Positions 15,551 to 24,131 of a DNA stretch of 64,000 bases are shown one piece after another. The DNA lies in NCBI RefSeq assembly GCF_003353065.1, contig NZ_CP027806.1, forward strand, positions 1,691,353 through 1,755,352. The letters run 5' to 3'. The notes under the pieces were generated by a model, which had not been told where the DNA came from, searched no databases, and saw only the letters and a list, made by a program, of their open reading frames with translations. Position 1 is the first letter of the stretch. Each line of letters starts with the position of its first letter. The translations under genes and the position numbers were made by a program. The DNA comes from Cyclonatronum proteinivorum. Lineage in GTDB: Bacteria; Bacteroidota; Rhodothermia; Balneolales; Cyclonatronaceae.

Positions 15551-18500
15551 TTATTTAATGAGCATCATTTTTCGGGTGATGCTTTCCGAAGCTGTTTGCA
15601 GGCGGTAGAGATAGAGTCCGCTGCTCAGGGTTGAGGCATCGAAAGTGACGGTATGCCTGCCCGCAGCCTGCGCGCCCTGATGAAGCACTGCGACGCGCTG
15701 TCCCTGTACATTGAATACCTCGATCCGGATATCTGAAGATTCAGGCAGGGCGTAGGTAATTTGTGTGACCGGATTGAAAGGATTCGGATAGTTTTGGCTG
15801 AGAGAAAGCTGCTGCGGTAAATCCGTATCCGTGGAAGGCGCAGAGACCGGATCTGCCTGAATACGCAGGCCGAAACGGGTTGCAGCTGCCGTATTGCTTC
15901 GATTCGGAAGTTGTAATCTGCTAATTTGATGCAGGTCTGACGGGCGTGGCGGATGGACCTGATACGATGCCCCTTCATTGCTTTCTCCCAAATCAAAAAA
16001 GTAAGCGTTTTCTTCCCTCAGGTTAATCAGCTGACCTGTTTGGTGGTCTTCCAGATAAATATGCCAGGATTCGGGTAAACTTTCTGTATGGCGCCACGTC
16101 ATTTCTGCTGAGCCACTGATAGGTTCGAATCCGTTTGTGCCGGGCTGCCAGGCCTGAATACCTACCGGCACGTACAGCTCGTCCGTGAAGAAGTCGGGCA
16201 GATTCTTAATGGTTAGGGCATCCATCATTTCTGACTCGCCTGACTGTGGCAGGGTGTACATAAGCAAAAAAGGAGCGTAGTCTAAAGGCCAGAGCATAAG
16301 CGCATCTCTGTCGGTTCGAGCCGGACTTCCGTCTTCGCTGAAACCCAGCCACATATCACCGGCTTCGCGGTTGTTAACGCGAGCGGCCAGTTGTAAGACT
16401 GGGTTTGTCGCAATGGGCCGCTCCGGAACAGCCGAAGCGCGTGCGGTTTGCGGGATGGTCAGGGATGCGCCGCTTTCAACCGTATTGTACACAAAGAAAG
16501 ACTGAAAGGGTTTGATCTCCCCGTTTTGAAGGCTTCCGGCAACACCGTTCCAGGCCCGGTATCCGCCTCCGGCAGACCCTCCGGAGGGGGTGTCAGGCGA
16601 CTCAAAAGGATCCGGATTGAAATCATGATCATACACATAAATCACATTTCCAACACCGGAAGAGCCGGATAATGCTTCAGGAATGAAGCCCTCATACAGT
16701 ATGGCTTCATTAAAGGGGTTACTGAGCAGGCTGAAGACCTCATTACCCTGATTTAAGCGCTGACTCACATCGATGTCCCCTGAATGTTCAAAACCGCTGA
16801 GCACCAGAACTTTGGGCCATGTGATTACATCCGGTTCAGAAATGTTATCGGCACCAAACAGGTAAACTGCCATGCCGGATCCTGCGGGTATCTCAGCAGA
16901 AAGATCATGTACCGGCACAAAATTACTTCCATCATACAGCAAAACAGTGGGGTCGCCTGATGGCGCGTTTGCGTTTTCAGAGCCTTGTGTCCATATCGGT
17001 GACAGCAACTCGGCATACGTAGCACCCGATGCCGGTGAACCCATAAACCGCCATGCTTCAGCGGGACCCTCAAAGATGGCGGAGAAGGCTTCTTCAACCT
17101 CAACGGTTATTGGAATTTCCGTGATGGGTTGCTCCGGGTCATTTGCGTAAACCTGCAGCATACGCACATACGTACCGGGTAAGGTGCCTTCAGCTATGGT
17201 TAGAGTCAGGGTTATTTCCGTTTCATCATTTTGCGCTATTTCAGCCAATGTGCTGCTGTATGCGATGGTGAATTCCGGCATACTGTCGGTGCAGAGAAAA
17301 AAGGCAAGTTCATGGTCAAAACCGTCAGACCAACCTGAACCGGATTTGATCCGTGTTTTAACCTCATTCCCATCAATATCTCCAATGACGGAGGAGAACA
17401 GCCCAAGCTCATAGCCGGGGGGATTATGCTGATCAAGTTCAGAAACATCAAGTGCAATCAGAATGTCATCAGAAACCGTGACAGGTTCATCAAAGGGAAT
17501 AAAAAGCATAGAGGAACCGTCCGGAATATCGGAGAAGGATACGGGTACGGTTTGGATTACAGTACGTGTGTCATAATCCAACACCTGAAAAAGGGCTTCC
17601 CCTGCTGATCCTGCCTTTTGGGCTATAAATACTTCAATTCCCCTGATCAGGACAGGCTCAGGAATGCTGAAATACTGACCGAAAGCTGTATTTCCTCTTA
17701 TGTTGGTACCATAAACATTTCCGTCACCATTGGTCCAGGTATAATAGGTGATACCCGAGCGCGCACTCCAAAAAGCAGGTTCTACGCTTTCACCACAGGC
17801 AGAGGGCTCGTGCGGAAGACCCGCCTGAAGCCCTGTCATGGACTGTACTTCCGGATGCGCATGGGGTGCCGGAGCAGGGGTTTGGGTAGTATTTACAGCA
17901 CTTCTGCCCGGGCTGCTGATCAGCGGACGGAGCGGAGTCGGGGCCGGAATATCGGAGAGCATGGCGCGAAGGCTGCGTTCTCCGCTGTTTGAAATGTGAA
18001 TACTGAAGCTGTAGGTGCTGTTTGGGGTGGCCCTAAAACTGTTCCCGAACGGGTTTACAGCAATTTCAGGGGCACCCAGCATGGCTGCGTCAACCTGAAT
18101 ACGGGGGAAGGTCAGGTTGATACCGTTGCGGGAATCAGTGATTGGCACGCCGGTATCCTGAAGCATTTCGAGTACTACGGCAACTGGCGCATCAGGATAT
18201 TTTTGTCTGATCAGTGCCCAGGCTCCTGCAACATGTGGTGCAGCCATGGAGGTACCTCCTTTGTTGCCATAGGCATTGTTCAACACTGCCGACTCGATTA
18301 CATGTCCCGGCGCAAATATGTCAAGAAACGGGGCCGTATTTGAAGTGGAGCGCACACGGTCTTCGATACTATTACCTCCTTTGCCGGTTTCGGTATTTCC
18401 AACAGAAATGATGCTTGATATACAGGCTGGAATGGACATTGAATCAGTGTAGCCGTTATTTCCGGATGCTGCAATGACGGCTATATTGGCTTGTGTAAGT

Positions 18501-19453
18501 AGGTCGGAGATGTCTTTGAGCGGCGGTAGCACGTTATCGCAGATACTGAAGTAACGGCCTCCGCCCAAACTCATGTTGGCTGCCACTACATTAACATTTT
18601 CGTCAAGCTTTTGCGAAAGGGTCCACTCCAATCCAAGCATGATATCAGAAAATGAAGCCGTAACCCTGTTGTTTTCATCAATACTGAAAACCTGAATGCC
18701 CAACACCTCCGCTTCTTTGGCGACCCCCTCTATAGTACGCCCTTCGTTTGTGCCGCTGCCCGTTACGATACCGGCAACGTGAATGCCGTGATCACAATCT
18801 GAACATGCTCCTGCGGCGCCCTCGTCGATAACGATTGGCTCGCCATCCGGACACAGAGAGCTGCGACCGCCCGTGTTGGTTGAAAAACAGGCTTCTCCGG
18901 CAACCCGCCCACTAAAATGCGGATGATTTCGGTCAAAGCTGTCATCCAGCACGGCGACTACGCTGCCGCTTCCGGTGTAGCCGGTATTCCAGACTTGGGG
19001 TGAGCCAATAAGGGCGTTGCTGACATCCATTTGACGCTCCGCAGCTAAATCTTCATAAATGCCCAGCACTTCGTCATCAGCCAGCAGTGTGCGCAGGCCC
19101 TCTGCATCAGTAGTGAGGGCAACGTAGGGAATGAACGTAAATGCAGCACGTACTTCCTGCACGGCTTGGGCATGTCGCTCAAATAAGCTGTTTTGGGCCT
19201 GTTCAATCGCCGCAGCCTGTTCCTGTCGTTGATGTTCCTGCATGATACCTTCCCGCTGAAAAGGCGCGGCCAAATGCACGATTACAGATAGGTGCTCATT
19301 GTCCATCATTTGTGCAAGCAAAGCGTAACCCGGTTTGCGGTCAGGGTCATCGTCATTCAGGGTATGTGCAAAGCCCGGCTTCAGTCCGGCCTGAAACAGT
19401 AAAACAAGAAGCGCAAGTAAGGCTGTACGAAGAATAGTATTCTGCTTAATCAT
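15551..19453 (-). CDS. Secreted S8 subtilisin-like peptidase with T9SS sorting domain
   Basis: The 1300 residues have a signal peptide (to about residue 29) and a propeptide-like region (about 40-145). The S8 catalytic domain (about 150-460) has Asp170 (VVAVLDDSFD), His222 (CDHGIHVAG), the oxyanion Asn in AASGNNG and Ser402 (GGTSMAAPHVAG). Beta-sandwich and unknown modules follow, and a T9SS type A sorting domain begins SQNYPNPFNPVTQITY near residue 1220. It is expected to be secreted across the outer membrane and to digest external protein. A Cys-rich insert (CSDCD) lies next to the catalytic His. The S9 peptidase 6 kb away would complement it. Confidence 0.93.
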   Translation of the reverse strand: MIKQNTILRTALLALLVLLFQAGLKPGFAHTLNDDDPDRKPGYALLAQMMDNEHLSVIVHLAAPFQREGIMQEHQRQEQAAAIEQAQNSLFERHAQAVQEVRAAFTFIPYVALTTDAEGLRTLLADDEVLGIYEDLAAERQMDVSNALIGSPQVWNTGYTGSGSVVAVLDDSFDRNHPHFSGRVAGEACFSTNTGGRSSLCPDGEPIVIDEGAAGACSDCDHGIHVAGIVTGSGTNEGRTIEGVAKEAEVLGIQVFSIDENNRVTASFSDIMLGLEWTLSQKLDENVNVVAANMSLGGGRYFSICDNVLPPLKDISDLLTQANIAVIAASGNNGYTDSMSIPACISSIISVGNTETGKGGNSIEDRVRSTSNTAPFLDIFAPGHVIESAVLNNAYGNKGGTSMAAPHVAGAWALIRQKYPDAPVAVVLEMLQDTGVPITDSRNGINLTFPRIQVDAAMLGAPEIAVNPFGNSFRATPNSTYSFSIHISNSGERSLRAMLSDIPAPTPLRPLISSPGRSAVNTTQTPAPAPHAHPEVQSMTGLQAGLPHEPSACGESVEPAFWSARSGITYYTWTNGDGNVYGTNIRGNTAFGQYFSIPEPVLIRGIEVFIAQKAGSAGEALFQVLDYDTRTVIQTVPVSFSDIPDGSSMLFIPFDEPVTVSDDILIALDVSELDQHNPPGYELGLFSSVIGDIDGNEVKTRIKSGSGWSDGFDHELAFFLCTDSMPEFTIAYSSTLAEIAQNDETEITLTLTIAEGTLPGTYVRMLQVYANDPEQPITEIPITVEVEEAFSAIFEGPAEAWRFMGSPASGATYAELLSPIWTQGSENANAPSGDPTVLLYDGSNFVPVHDLSAEIPAGSGMAVYLFGADNISEPDVITWPKVLVLSGFEHSGDIDVSQRLNQGNEVFSLLSNPFNEAILYEGFIPEALSGSSGVGNVIYVYDHDFNPDPFESPDTPSGGSAGGGYRAWNGVAGSLQNGEIKPFQSFFVYNTVESGASLTIPQTARASAVPERPIATNPVLQLAARVNNREAGDMWLGFSEDGSPARTDRDALMLWPLDYAPFLLMYTLPQSGESEMMDALTIKNLPDFFTDELYVPVGIQAWQPGTNGFEPISGSAEMTWRHTESLPESWHIYLEDHQTGQLINLREENAYFFDLGESNEGASYQVHPPRPSDLHQISRLQLPNRSNTAAATRFGLRIQADPVSAPSTDTDLPQQLSLSQNYPNPFNPVTQITYALPESSDIRIEVFNVQGQRVAVLHQGAQAAGRHTVTFDASTLSSGLYLYRLQTASESITRKMMLIK

Positions 19454-19889
19454 GGATAGTGTGCGTGTGGTCCAATAGAAATCTCAGCTCCCGCTATTAC
19501 CCGGGCGAAGATTAAGCTAAGTTTAAGCATATCTTATGAGAATTGAACCAGCCAATATTTTAAAATGAACACACCTCTGATCATTACATCTCATTGGGCG
19601 GATGGTTACGCTTGCGGTACCCTCTTGACCGGCTGAAGCTTTTATGAAAAGAACTGCTGTTTCAGCCTCTTATAGTTGTAAATGGCATCGAATTATTAAT
19701 TCTTAAATCAATGGGACTACCCCAAAAAAAATCTGACTCTTGTTGCAGGTTTATAATGAAAAAGGCACTTAAATTTATGTATTTCAATAACTTGCTCTGC
19801 ATTTAGTTCGGAGTTTTAAGGTCATGCTAACGCAAGGCAAGCACTCTTCCCTACGGATAAAGCCGGTTAAAAAATCACTATCGGTGGTC
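19454..19889. other. Intergenic, AT-rich, no recognised element
   Basis: This 436-base gap lies upstream of the subtilisin gene, so it should hold its promoter, and downstream of the lipoprotein gene. I see no terminator, repeat or credible reading frame. Confidence 0.35.
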
Positions 19890-20405
19890 TTACCGGACCC
19901 GGAACGTTTGTGCAAGTTCAGGGAGGTGGCCCGGTTCGCCGTTGATGCTTATGATGGTAGGTACAGCGAGAAGGGTGTACCATCCGGCTTGTGCCGGAAC
20001 GGGTTCGCCGGTTTCGGGATCCGTTTGCTGAAGGCGTGCGGTGATGGGATGGGTGAAGGTGAGCGTCTCACTGCCCCCGATTTCGAAATTTCCAATGAGG
20101 CCTGGCAACATCAGTAAAGTCCCCTCGAAAGGGATGATATCATCATCCTGCTTTACATAATAACCAGCAATTACCGGCTTCGCAGTCACAAGTTGAAGCG
20201 GCTGATTGCTGCGGTTGTGCAGACGAATGGTCACCGTGAGTTCATCCCCCGGGGCAACTGCCCGCTCGCTCAGCTCCATGGTTACGCGGAGCTGGTTCAG
20301 CCATACAGTAACCGTATCGGAATCCGCGCCCACGGTGTTGCAGCCGGTTCCGGTACACAGGAGCGCGGCGGTCATCAGGATCAAGGAAAATGTTTTGGTT
20401 CGCAT
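19890..20405 (-). CDS. BsuPI-type lipoprotein
   Basis: The 171-residue protein has a lipoprotein signal (MRTKTFSLILMTAALLCTGTGC, lipidated Cys at 22). A single beta-sandwich of about 120 residues follows, with LTVTIRLHNRSNQPLQLV and a C-terminal GWYTLLAV strand. This pattern resembles the BsuPI intracellular proteinase inhibitor domain. In Bacteroidota such domains often occur on surface lipoproteins of unknown role, so protease inhibition is only suggested. It lies upstream of a secreted protease on the same strand, but 436 bases apart. Confidence 0.72.
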   Translation of the reverse strand: MRTKTFSLILMTAALLCTGTGCNTVGADSDTVTVWLNQLRVTMELSERAVAPGDELTVTIRLHNRSNQPLQLVTAKPVIAGYYVKQDDDIIPFEGTLLMLPGLIGNFEIGGSETLTFTHPITARLQQTDPETGEPVPAQAGWYTLLAVPTIISINGEPGHLPELAQTFRVR

Positions 20406-20610
20406 AAGGCAAGAGCATCAGGTTTTGAAAGAAACAGCTTGCAAGTTAATCAACTTGATAACTGCACCAAAGGTCAAATGTTCCGGCTGTTTTTAAGTGG
20501 CTCAAGTCGTCAAATCCACATTTAAAAATCCGGATGCATTTCCCTGCATCCCATTTTCAATCCCGAATAGATGCATTGTTGTAGCCATTCAGACACCGAC
20601 CATCATCCCA

Positions 20611-20854
20611 AAATCCCGAAGGGATGAAATTATTGTAGAAAACCGGACAACGGCCCCATCCCAAATCCCGAAGGGATGGAATTATTGTAGAAAACCGGAC
20701 ACCGACCCCATCCCGAAAAAATACCAAAGGGGTGATATTATTGTATCCATCCAGACACCGCCCCCCCCCAAACGCCAAATCCCGAAGGGATGGAATTATT
20801 GTAGAAAATGGAACACCGCGAATTAATAGGGAATCCCGAAGGGATGACATTATT
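20611..20854 (+). repeat. REP-like repeat array, left of transposase
   Basis: Five units contain ATCCCGAAGGGATG (or a degenerate form) followed by a short ATTATT-rich tail, often then GTAGAAAACCGGACACCGACC. They lie at 20611-20638, 20663-20700, 20722-20745 (diverged), 20777-20804 and 20831-20854. The core TCCCGAAGGGA is palindromic. The spacing is near 50 bases but the intervening sequence is related rather than unique, which argues against CRISPR. Confidence 0.88.
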
Positions 20855-20953
20855 TTTTGTTTAGGTATAGACCCTAATATCAATACATATTAACTTTTGG
20901 TAAACCAATTGTAGCGTCTGTTTTATGATACATTAAATTAAATATTAATTATA

Positions 20954-21415
20954 ATGCCCGGAACCTATTCTCAAATTTATCTTCAATACGTCTTTGCGGT
21001 CAAAGGCCGGGAAAACCTTTTGCTTAAACCATGGCGCGAGGATGTTTTCAAATATATCTCCGGAATCATTACTGCAAAGCAACAAAAATCGATCATTGTA
21101 AATGGGGTATCTGACCATGTTCATGTTTTCGCCGGCATAAAGCCATCAATGGGTATATCGGACCTCATTCGTGATATAAAAAACAATTCATCTAACTTTA
21201 TTAATGATCAGAAGTTTACCGGCAGAAAGTTTTCCTGGCAGGAAGGGTATGGGGTTTTTTCTTATTCTCAGTCTCAAATCAAAAATGTGTATGAGTACAT
21301 CGCAAGGCAGGAAGAGCACCATCGAAAGAGAACATTCAGAGAAGAGTATATCGGCCTTCTGAAAAAATTTGAGGTTGAATACAACGAAAAATATTTATTT
21401 GATTGGCTCGAATAG
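20954..21415 (+). CDS. REP-associated tyrosine (Y1/IS200-like) transposase
   Basis: The 153-residue protein matches the single-strand HUH/Y1 transposase family. It has a HVHVFAGIKP metal-binding HxH motif near residue 56, WQEGYGVFSYSQSQI, and YIARQEEHHRKRTFREEY, which carries the likely catalytic Tyr and the HH signature seen in REP-associated members. Such domesticated transposases act on flanking palindromic REP sequences. Here CCCGAAGGGATG-type repeats lie on both sides (20611-20854 and 21437-21833), as expected for a RAYT locus. The gene looks intact. Confidence 0.9.
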   Translation: MPGTYSQIYLQYVFAVKGRENLLLKPWREDVFKYISGIITAKQQKSIIVNGVSDHVHVFAGIKPSMGISDLIRDIKNNSSNFINDQKFTGRKFSWQEGYGVFSYSQSQIKNVYEYIARQEEHHRKRTFREEYIGLLKKFEVEYNEKYLFDWLE

Positions 21416-21436
21416 CCGATAGGTGTTCAACCCATC

Positions 21437-21833
21437 AATAATGTCACCCCTTCGGGGTTTATAGCGGGTCGGCGTTTGTTTTTGCTACAATTATGTCACC
21501 CCTTCGGGGTTTTTGTGGGGAATTTGCTTTCAAAATGCAAAGTGCCTTACGACGCGCTGGTTTGGGCTGTGAACCTTTGCAGGGCGATTAATTGGTTGGC
21601 GTTTGGGTTTGCCGCAATTCGGTCGTATGTGAGATTTTTACAGAGATGGTGAGCCAAAATGCGAAGAGCACTTTGCTGGTTTAAAATTACTTATCACAAA
21701 ATCCCGAAGGGATGGCACTGTTTTAGCCATCCAGGCACCGACCATCATCCCAAAATCCCGAAGAGATGGCATTATTGTAGAAAACCGGACAACCACCCCA
21801 ACGTAAAACCCCGAAGGGGTGGCATTATTCTAG
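21437..21833. repeat. REP-like repeat array, right of transposase
   Basis: Two units lie in inverted orientation (AATAATGTCACCCCTTCGGGG at 21437-21457 and a near-copy at 21488-21513). Three more are in direct orientation (21698-21720, 21752-21780 and 21805-21833). The last has a CCCCGAAGGGG core. Inverted copies right after the gene and direct copies further out give the locus a mirror-like start. Bases 21514-21697 between them show no gene. Confidence 0.85.
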
Positions 21834-21840
21834 CATGGAC

Positions 21841-21885
21841 CTGCTGACCGTGATGCTCTCGGAATTTCCCCCAAATAAAAAAAGA
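21841..21885 (+). repeat. Dispersed ~95-bp repeat, copy F (right part only)
   Basis: Only the right half is seen: CCGTGATGCTCTCGG followed by AATTTCCCCCAAATAAAAAAA. The REP-like array abuts its left side. It keeps the GTGATGCTCTCGG variant that is also present at the IS110 insertion site. Confidence 0.7.
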
Positions 21886-22040
21886 GCGGGCATAACCGGA
21901 CAGCCGGGTTCCTGTGCTGCGGGTACGGAAACAAGCTTGGGTTGTACGGATAGCGCTTGCCCTGAAAATCCGGCTTTCCAACGCGCTTTGCTTTGTCCTA
22001 TATTCAGGTTTTTCTTTTAAATCCTAACTACGCTTTTGGT

Positions 22041-23657
22041 ATGAAAAAATGCTTGCTGGTTTTGTTGTTTTGGGGGATGGCATTTGGGTCGGCCACCTAT
22101 TCGGGAATGGTTTCGGAAGCTGCGGCGCAGGTGACGCCCGCGCCGGATAGGGCCGAGGGAGAAGGTGAAGGCCCGTTCACGCGGCTGATTATTCGTGGAG
22201 GCACGCTCATCAGCGGGACCGGGGCACCGCCGACGGGGCCGGTCGATATCGTGATCGAGGGCAACCGTATCGTCAATATTGTGAATGTGGGCTTTCCCGG
22301 TGTGCCCATTCAGGAAAACCGCAGGCCTGCCGCCGATGACAATACCCGCGAGCTTGATGCTGAGGGGCTGTTTATTCTGCCTGGTTTCGTGGATATGCAT
22401 GGTCACATGGGCGGGGCCGCGCAGGGCACGCCCGCGGAATATGTGTTCAAGCTGTGGATGGCGCATGGTATCACGACGGTGCGTGATCCGGGCAGCTATA
22501 ACGGTCTCGAGTGGTCGCTGTCGCATAAGGAGCGCAGTGCCCGCAACGAAATCGTGGCGCCGCGGCTGCACGTGTACCTGAGCTTCGGGCGCGGGCATCA
22601 GGGGCCAATCACGATGCCGGAGCAGGCGCGTAACTGGGTGCGCGATCTCGCGCGACAGGGCGGGGACGGCATCAAGTTTTTCGGGCTGCGTCCGGATCTG
22701 ATGGAGGCCGCTCTGAACGAGGCTGCGCGGCACGGACTCGGCTCCGCGGCCCATCACGCGCAGCTGAATGTCGCCTGGATGAACGTGCTCGACTCCTCCG
22801 CCCTGGGCCTCACGACCATGGAGCACTGGTACGGCCTGCCCGAAGCCCTGTTTTCGGACCGCACGGTGCAGCACTACCGCCTCGACTACAACTACATGAA
22901 TGAACAGCACCGCTTCGAAGAAGCCGGTCGCCTTTGGGCGCAGGCCTCCGGTCCCGGTACGCCCCGCTACGAATACGTGATGCAGACCCTGCTCGAGCGC
23001 GATTTCACCATGGTGCCGACCTTCAACATCTACGACGCCAATCGCGACCTCATGCGCGCCTACACCGCCGAATGGCACCGCGACTATACCCTGCCCTCGC
23101 TCTGGGAGTTCTTCCAGCCGAGCCGCATAGCGCACGGCTCCTACTGGTTCAGCTGGGGCATCGAGCAGGAGGTGCTCTGGAAGGACAACTACCGCCGCTG
23201 GATGGCTTTCGTGAACGACTACAAAAACCGCGGCGGACGCGTAGCCGCGGGCTCCGACTCCGGCTACATTTTCCAGATTTACGGCTTCGGATTTGTCCGG
23301 GAGCTTGAGATGCTGCGGGAGGCGGGCTTTCATCCGCTGGAGGTGCTGCAATCGGGCTCGCTGAAAGGTGCGGAAGCCCTCGGCATGGCCGCCGAAATCG
23401 GAACCGTCGAGCCCGGCAAGCTCGCCGATCTCGTGCTCGTTGACGGCAATCCGATCGAAGACCTCAAGGTGCTCTACGGTACCGGCGTGCTCCGCCTCAA
23501 CGCCGATAACGTGCCAGTCCGCGCGGGAGGCGTGCGCTACACCATCAAAGACGGGATCATCTACGATGCCCGCGCCCTGCTGCGGGATGTCCGCGAGATG
23601 GTGCGGCAGGAAAAAGACCGCACGGGGTATGAGATTTACTTGCCCGGCACGCGCTGA
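22041..23657 (+). CDS. Exported amidohydrolase family protein
   Basis: The ATG at 22041 was chosen because it begins a clean signal peptide (MKKCLLVLLFWGMAFGS). The 538-residue protein has an N-terminal amidohydrolase strand set (RLIIRGGTLISGTG, VIEGNRI) and the metal motif GFVDMHGHMGG. Further motifs are AAHHAQLN, TTMEHWYG and AAGSDSGY, and the C-terminal GTVEPGKLADLVLVDGNP segment is typical of the imidazolonepropionase/dipeptidase-like group. The His and Asp ligands for a metal centre are present. It probably acts in the periplasm on a peptide-like or cyclic amide substrate, which cannot be specified. GC content and codon use are higher than in the flanking mobile DNA. Confidence 0.88.
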   Translation: MKKCLLVLLFWGMAFGSATYSGMVSEAAAQVTPAPDRAEGEGEGPFTRLIIRGGTLISGTGAPPTGPVDIVIEGNRIVNIVNVGFPGVPIQENRRPAADDNTRELDAEGLFILPGFVDMHGHMGGAAQGTPAEYVFKLWMAHGITTVRDPGSYNGLEWSLSHKERSARNEIVAPRLHVYLSFGRGHQGPITMPEQARNWVRDLARQGGDGIKFFGLRPDLMEAALNEAARHGLGSAAHHAQLNVAWMNVLDSSALGLTTMEHWYGLPEALFSDRTVQHYRLDYNYMNEQHRFEEAGRLWAQASGPGTPRYEYVMQTLLERDFTMVPTFNIYDANRDLMRAYTAEWHRDYTLPSLWEFFQPSRIAHGSYWFSWGIEQEVLWKDNYRRWMAFVNDYKNRGGRVAAGSDSGYIFQIYGFGFVRELEMLREAGFHPLEVLQSGSLKGAEALGMAAEIGTVEPGKLADLVLVDGNPIEDLKVLYGTGVLRLNADNVPVRAGGVRYTIKDGIIYDARALLRDVREMVRQEKDRTGYEIYLPGTR

Positions 23658-23659
23658 TG

Positions 23660-23784
23660 GAACGCGGATTTTTGGGATTGGGCGGATTTGCACGGACTAT
23701 TGTCCATGTTGTAAGGGCAGACACGCAGGTCCGTCCCTACAACACTTACATTCTAATCCGTCAAAATTCTTGAAATCCGCGTTC
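23660..23784. repeat. Nested inverted-repeat structure
   Basis: Outer arms GAACGCGGATTT (23660-23671) and AAATCCGCGTTC (23773-23784) enclose an inner imperfect hairpin, TTGTAAGGGCAGAC to GTCCGTCCCTACAA (23709-23742). The outer arm begins three bases after the amidohydrolase stop. It could act as a transcript end, but no T-run follows. Confidence 0.6.
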
Positions 23785-23806
23785 TATTTTCGTCAAACGA
23801 GCAAAA

Positions 23807-23860
23807 AAGCAAGGTGCTATGAGACCGATTTGGGAGGTGTGGAACCAGCACTGCAGCCAG
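23807..23860 (+). repeat. Dispersed repeat copy G, left part, split by IS110
   Basis: It has the left landmarks AAAAAAGCAAGGTGC, CCGATTTGGGAGGT and GCACTGCAGCCAG, then breaks off. The right landmarks resume at 26809 (TGATGCTCTCGGTG). Copy B at 35243 shows the intact arrangement GCACTGCTGCCAGTGATG, fixing the insertion point. Confidence 0.75.
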
Positions 23861-23963
23861 GTACTGTGTCAAAAGTCAAGTCATTTTTTTTGTTTTTAGC
23901 CTTCAAAAAAAAGCCATCTCCAGTTCCGGAATGGTCGTATCAACACCGGTATCGCCCTTAGGC

Positions 23964-24013
23964 GATGCCGCGCTGGCGCTCAGGCCGGCCGGCCTGAGCG
24001 CCAGCGCGGCATC
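23964..24013. repeat. 50-bp perfect palindrome
   Basis: Two 25-base arms, GATGCCGCGCTGGCGCTCAG... and its exact reverse complement, meet with no spacer at 23988/23989 in GGCCGGCCGGCC. It lies within the last 40 codons of the IS110 transposase and is translated as FDAALALRPAGLSASAAS. Confidence 0.97.
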
Positions 24014-24131
24014 AAAGGCCTCGTTTTTCTTCCACAAATGGTACATCAGGCACAATAACTTCTTCTGCAAGGCCACATTTGCCTTCATTGATATCCCGTG
24101 CCGGCTGAATAACCGGTCATAATAGTTGTAA

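Noticed and set aside
19824-20117. 97-residue plus-strand frame
   Set aside because: It overlaps the lipoprotein gene, which has a proper lipobox and beta-sandwich domain; the plus-strand product shows no features.
20611-20854. Possible CRISPR array because of ~50-base spaced repeats
   Set aside because: Spacers are related to each other, units vary, inverted units occur on the other side of the gene, no cas gene is present, and a REP-type transposase is adjacent.
22017-23693. 558-residue minus-strand frame opposite the amidohydrolase
   Set aside because: It mirrors a gene with clear metal-binding motifs; its own sequence has no domain.
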